From contig NZ_QKTV01000001.1 of NCBI RefSeq assembly GCF_003362725.1, positions 558,001-622,000 of the forward strand: a stretch of DNA of 64,000 nucleotides, in the 5' to 3' direction. This DNA is from Winogradskyella aurantiaca (GTDB taxonomy: Bacteria; Bacteroidota; Bacteroidia; Flavobacteriales; Flavobacteriaceae). Positions 61,075-64,000 of the stretch are shown piece after piece (position 1 is the first letter of the stretch; each line of letters begins with the position of its first letter). Made by a program: the position numbers and the translations under genes. Below the pieces are notes generated by a model. The model had not been told where the DNA came from, did no database searches, and saw nothing but the letters and a program-made list of their open reading frames with translations.

Positions 61075-61094
61075 ACCTACCAGTACCTACCAGT
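61075..61094. promoter_or_regulatory. Tandem 10-bp operator (2 x ACCTACCAGT)
   Basis: Two exact, adjacent copies of ACCTACCAGT lie between the divergent galactanase and regulator genes, immediately before the TATATTTG box of the regulator. One repeat per helix turn fits side-by-side binding of a dimeric GntR-type regulator. Confidence 0.65.
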
Positions 61095-61098
61095 TTGT

Positions 61099-61106
61099 TA
61101 TATTTG
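61099..61106 (+). promoter_or_regulatory. -7 box (TATATTTG) of the regulator gene
   Basis: Matches TAnnTTTG; ends four bases before the GTG start, so the transcript would be leaderless. The -33 region is filled by the tandem operator. Confidence 0.6.
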
Positions 61107-61110
61107 TAAA

Positions 61111-62106
61111 GTGACTGCCAAAAAACTAATAGATTCTTCTGCTCAACCTAAGTATAAACAACTTATTCAAGGCATTGAGGACGCCATTCAAAATGGCGAT
61201 TTAAAGCAAGGAGATAAACTCCCCTCCTTAAATGCTGTTAAGATGCGTTACCAATTATCTCGCGACACGGTGCTCATGGCTTTTAACCAATTAAAAAGCC
61301 GAGGAATAATAGAATCCATTGTGGGAAAAGGATATTATGTGAAGTCAGAGAATATTGATGTGAAAAAGCGCGTCTTTGTATTGTTTGATGAGTTAAATGC
61401 CTTTAAGGAGGATTTGTATAACGCATTAAAGGGGAGTCTAGGAGCAGATACTCAGGTGGATATCTTTTTCCATCACTTTAATTATCAGGTTTTTAAGGAT
61501 TTGATATTGGACAATCAGAACTCTTATAATTATTATGTTATCATGCCTGCTAATCTTGATAATACCGCAGTAGTTATGGATCGATTACCTTCTGAAAAGG
61601 TATTTATCTTGGACCAATGTCATGAGGAACATCAGCATTTTGCGGCTGTGTATCAAAACTTTAAAAAAGATGTTGAGACAGGGCTACAGCAAGCAGAAAT
61701 TCATACCAGTAAGTACAAAGAATGGATCCTATTATTTGATGATACGCGACAACCAAAAGGGATTAAAGAAGGATTTGAAAGTTACTGTTCTCAAAGGAAA
61801 CTTAATTATTCCATTCAAGCCAAATTTGAAGGTATACTGCAGATCAGTGAATTATACATTGTATTGGATGATAGAGATCTAATTGCTATTTTAAAGTCTG
61901 GTATCGAACAGCAAATTGTAATAGGGGAAGATGTTGGTGTTATTTCTTATAACGACACCCCATTAAAGGAAATAGTTAATAGAGGTATTACAACTATATC
62001 CACTGACTTTTCTGTTATGGGTGAGCGCTTGGCTCATATGATTTTAACAAAAAAAAGAGAGCAAGTAGAAAACCCGAGTCGATTAATTTTAAGGCAATCT
62101 TTGTGA
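61111..62106 (+). CDS. GntR-type regulator with LacI-like sugar-binding domain
   Basis: 331 residues. N-terminal GntR winged helix (PKYKQLIQGIEDAIQNGDLK, LSRDTVLMAFNQLKSRGII, GKGYYV), then a periplasmic-binding-protein-like domain (from ~87: KKRVFVLFDELNAFKEDLY; IVIGEDVGVISYNDTPLKEI near the end). The build is that of AraR. It should sense galactose or an oligosaccharide and control the galactan genes on both sides. Start GTG at 61111; no ATG is available before residue 45. Confidence 0.88.
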   Translation: MTAKKLIDSSAQPKYKQLIQGIEDAIQNGDLKQGDKLPSLNAVKMRYQLSRDTVLMAFNQLKSRGIIESIVGKGYYVKSENIDVKKRVFVLFDELNAFKEDLYNALKGSLGADTQVDIFFHHFNYQVFKDLILDNQNSYNYYVIMPANLDNTAVVMDRLPSEKVFILDQCHEEHQHFAAVYQNFKKDVETGLQQAEIHTSKYKEWILLFDDTRQPKGIKEGFESYCSQRKLNYSIQAKFEGILQISELYIVLDDRDLIAILKSGIEQQIVIGEDVGVISYNDTPLKEIVNRGITTISTDFSVMGERLAHMILTKKREQVENPSRLILRQSL

Positions 62107-62154
62107 CAGTATATATGACATCTAAATCTGACTAACTAATAAATCAATAATTAC

Positions 62155-63804
62155 ATGAATTCTGGATTTCAATTTTTAGACTACGCCATTTTTATCGGTT
62201 ATGCTATTATGATTCTTGGAATCGGATTGTGGGTATCCCGTGATAAAAAAGGCCAGCAAAAAAATGCTGAAGACTATTTTTTAGCAAGTAAGTCGTTACC
62301 CTGGTGGGCCATTGGAGCCTCTCTCATAGCGGCCAATATATCTGCTGAACAATTTATTGGTATGTCGGGTTCAGGTTTTGCCTCTGGACTTGCTATAGCA
62401 TCTTATGAATGGATGGCAGCTCTCACCCTAATCATAGTTGGGAAATATTTCCTTCCTATTTTCATTGAGAAAGGGCTTTATACAATTCCTGAGTTTGTAG
62501 AACAGCGCTATTCTACCAACCTCAAAACCATTTTGGCAGTTTTTTGGATTGGTTTGTATGTTTTTGTTAACCTCGCTTCAGTCCTTTATCTAGGGGCCCT
62601 GGCACTAGAGACTATTATGGGAATCCCACTTGTTTATGGAGTGATTGGATTGTCCTTATTCTCTGCAGCTTATTCGCTCTATGGTGGCTTGTCTGCAGTG
62701 GCATGGACCGATGTTATCCAGGTTATATTTCTGGTTTTAGGAGGATTTTTAACTACGTATTTAGCTTTAGATTATGTGTCTAATGGAGAAGGCTTTATTG
62801 CAGGATTGACTGCGGTGTATGATGCGGTACCAGAGCGGTTTGAAATGATTCTTGACGAGTCTAATCCGGAATATAAAAATCTTCCCGGAATAGCCGTACT
62901 TGTTGGTGGTATGTGGGTTGCCAATTTGTACTACTGGGGATTCAATCAATACATTATTCAGCGCACATTGGCCGCCAAATCCCTGGCCGAAGCGCAAAAG
63001 GGGATCATCTTTGCAGCCTTCTTAAAGTTATTGATTCCATTAATTGTAGTCATTCCCGGTATTGCGGCCTATGTTATGATTAACGATCCTGAGATTATGA
63101 ATCGTCTGGGTGCTATGGGGCAAATGAATGTACCATCATTAGAATCGGCCGATAAAACCTATCCGTGGTTATTACAATTTTTACCTGTTGGATTAAAAGG
63201 GATAGCTTTTGCCGCCTTAGCGGCTGCTGTCGTAAGTTCCTTGGCATCCATGCTTAATTCTACATCAACGATTTTTACAATGGATATTTATAAGCAGTAC
63301 ATTAATAAAAATGCCGATGATAGAACTACCGTTAATACGGGTAGAATATCGGCGGCAGTTGCCTTGGTGATTGCTTGTATTATGGCCCCATTGCTGGGTG
63401 GGATTGATCAGGCATTCCAATTTATTCAGGAATACACCGGGTTGGTAAGCCCTGGAATCCTGGCGGTTTTCTTGTTAGGGCTCTTTTGGAAAAAGACAAC
63501 TAATAAGGCTGCGATTATTGGTGCCATAACCTCTGTGCCTATTGCCCTGTATTTTAAAGTAGCTCCAAAGGGGTGGTCAACATCTCCTGTTTTTATTGAT
63601 GTGCCATTTATGGATCAAATGGGATATACCTTATTGAGTACAATGGGGGTAATAATAGTGGCCAGTTATGTTCAACGCAAAGGACGAGATGATGCAAACG
63701 GTATTGAAATAACTAAGGAACTCTTTAAGACATCCCCAAAATTTAATATAGGCGCCTTCGCTATTATGCTGATTTTAGCAGCACTTTATGCCTTATTTTG
63801 GTAA
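62155..63804 (+). CDS. Sodium/sugar symporter (SSS/SGLT family)
   Basis: 549 residues with about 14 membrane helices. SGLT-like landmarks: IGASLIAANISAEQFIGMSG, YSLYGGLSAVAWTDVIQ, YWGFNQYIIQRTLAAKSLAE, and AALAAAVVSSLASMLNSTST. These correspond to sodium- and sugar-binding regions of vSGLT. It takes up galactose (or glucose) into the cytoplasm. The galactokinase gene follows after three bases, so galactose is the likely substrate. Confidence 0.92.
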   Translation: MNSGFQFLDYAIFIGYAIMILGIGLWVSRDKKGQQKNAEDYFLASKSLPWWAIGASLIAANISAEQFIGMSGSGFASGLAIASYEWMAALTLIIVGKYFLPIFIEKGLYTIPEFVEQRYSTNLKTILAVFWIGLYVFVNLASVLYLGALALETIMGIPLVYGVIGLSLFSAAYSLYGGLSAVAWTDVIQVIFLVLGGFLTTYLALDYVSNGEGFIAGLTAVYDAVPERFEMILDESNPEYKNLPGIAVLVGGMWVANLYYWGFNQYIIQRTLAAKSLAEAQKGIIFAAFLKLLIPLIVVIPGIAAYVMINDPEIMNRLGAMGQMNVPSLESADKTYPWLLQFLPVGLKGIAFAALAAAVVSSLASMLNSTSTIFTMDIYKQYINKNADDRTTVNTGRISAAVALVIACIMAPLLGGIDQAFQFIQEYTGLVSPGILAVFLLGLFWKKTTNKAAIIGAITSVPIALYFKVAPKGWSTSPVFIDVPFMDQMGYTLLSTMGVIIVASYVQRKGRDDANGIEITKELFKTSPKFNIGAFAIMLILAALYALFW

Positions 63805-63807
63805 TCA

Positions 63808-64000
63808 ATGATAACGATGACGTCGACAATGGTGAATGATTTAGAACAGGCTTTTTTTGAAAGGTTTCTAGTAAAACCTATCGTTGTTTTTTCTCCCGGA
63901 AGAATCAATTTTATTGGTGAACATACAGATTATAATAATGGCTTTGTTTTTCCCGCCGCAATTGATAAAGGGATTTATATGGCGTTAAGCCGTTCCACAG
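63808..64000 (+). CDS. galK: Galactokinase, N-terminal part (cut by window end)
   Basis: 64 residues are visible. The galactokinase signature [19 protein letters not shown] is complete and is the galactose-binding motif of GalK. Start chosen at the first ATG (63808), three bases after the symporter stop; later ATGs at 63817 and 63829 are possible. It phosphorylates galactose to galactose 1-phosphate, the first step of the Leloir pathway. galT and galE may follow outside the window. Confidence 0.93.
   Translation, partial: MITMTSTMVNDLEQAFFERFLVKPIVVFSPGRINFIGEHTDYNNGFVFPAAIDKGIYMALSRST

Noticed and set aside
1-64000. Search for CRISPR arrays, insertion sequences, rRNA genes and secretion or toxin-antitoxin loci
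   Set aside because: No regularly spaced repeats, transposase frames or rRNA-like sequence were seen; the only longer direct repeats are those at 14.4/16.6 kb and inside the M56 gene.

Overview
The window comes from an AT-rich bacterium of the Bacteroidota, most probably a marine member of the family Flavobacteriaceae. Evidence seen in the sequence: promoters of the Bacteroidota type (TTTG, 18-19 bases, TAnnTTTG) in front of both tRNA genes, almost no Shine-Dalgarno sequences before start codons, a DNA polymerase III alpha subunit with a fused N-terminal exonuclease, an S16 protein with a long acidic tail, many lipoproteins and outer-membrane barrels, and BlaI/M56 regulatory pairs. No transposase, CRISPR array or rRNA gene was seen.

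Layout. 0-13.4 kb is mostly housekeeping: LysE-type exporter, an alkyltransferase-like protein, Mrp and NifU-like Fe-S carriers, ferredoxin reductase plus ferredoxin, glutaryl-CoA dehydrogenase, trmN6, rimM, rpsP, dnaE and trxA. 13.4-17.0 kb holds a DUF58 gene, tRNA-Asp, and a 2-kb cassette (cold-shock protein, a divergent RpoD-like sigma factor, a divergent S21) lying between two copies of a ~150-base structured repeat. 17.0-21.8 kb is a sulfatase followed by three outer-membrane barrel genes. 21.8-29.0 kb has hypotheticals, a barrel protein with tandem LytTR-like sites in front of it, a small secreted peptide, a TPR histidine kinase and its response regulator. 29.1-32.7 kb is a BlaI/M56/TPR/lipoprotein operon. 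32.7-41.5 kb is a mixed core region (glycosyltransferase and flippase-like protein, ruvC, an ABC-2 exporter, hemW, cyclase, YjbR).

41.6-45.2 kb is a five-gene heme-based gas-sensing phosphorelay: receiver, H-NOX, PAS histidine kinase, HPt and LytTR response regulator. Directly downstream, 45.2-47.7 kb is almost free of proteins. It holds two related structured RNA genes and a 65-residue protein gene, all three preceded by the same LytTR-like box 44-47 bases before a shared TAATC start-region motif. This is the best candidate for an undescribed system: an H-NOX relay ending in a LytTR regulator that drives twin small RNAs.

47.7-57.4 kb contains a leaderless 44-residue membrane protein gene, DUF1272, DUF4440 and DUF4407 genes, a sulfide:quinone-oxidoreductase-like flavoprotein, a second BlaI/M56 pair, two M20 peptidases and tRNA-Leu. 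57.4-64.0 kb is a small galactan/galactose locus without SusCD: GH2 beta-galactosidase, GH53 endo-galactanase, a divergent GntR/LacI-type regulator with a tandem 10-bp operator, a sodium/sugar symporter, and galactokinase cut off by the window end.

Regulation links distant parts. An identical Crp/Fnr-like dyad lies exactly 29.5 bp before the -7 box of both the ferredoxin reductase gene and the sulfide:quinone-reductase-like gene. Family assignments rest on motif recognition by eye; no database search was possible.
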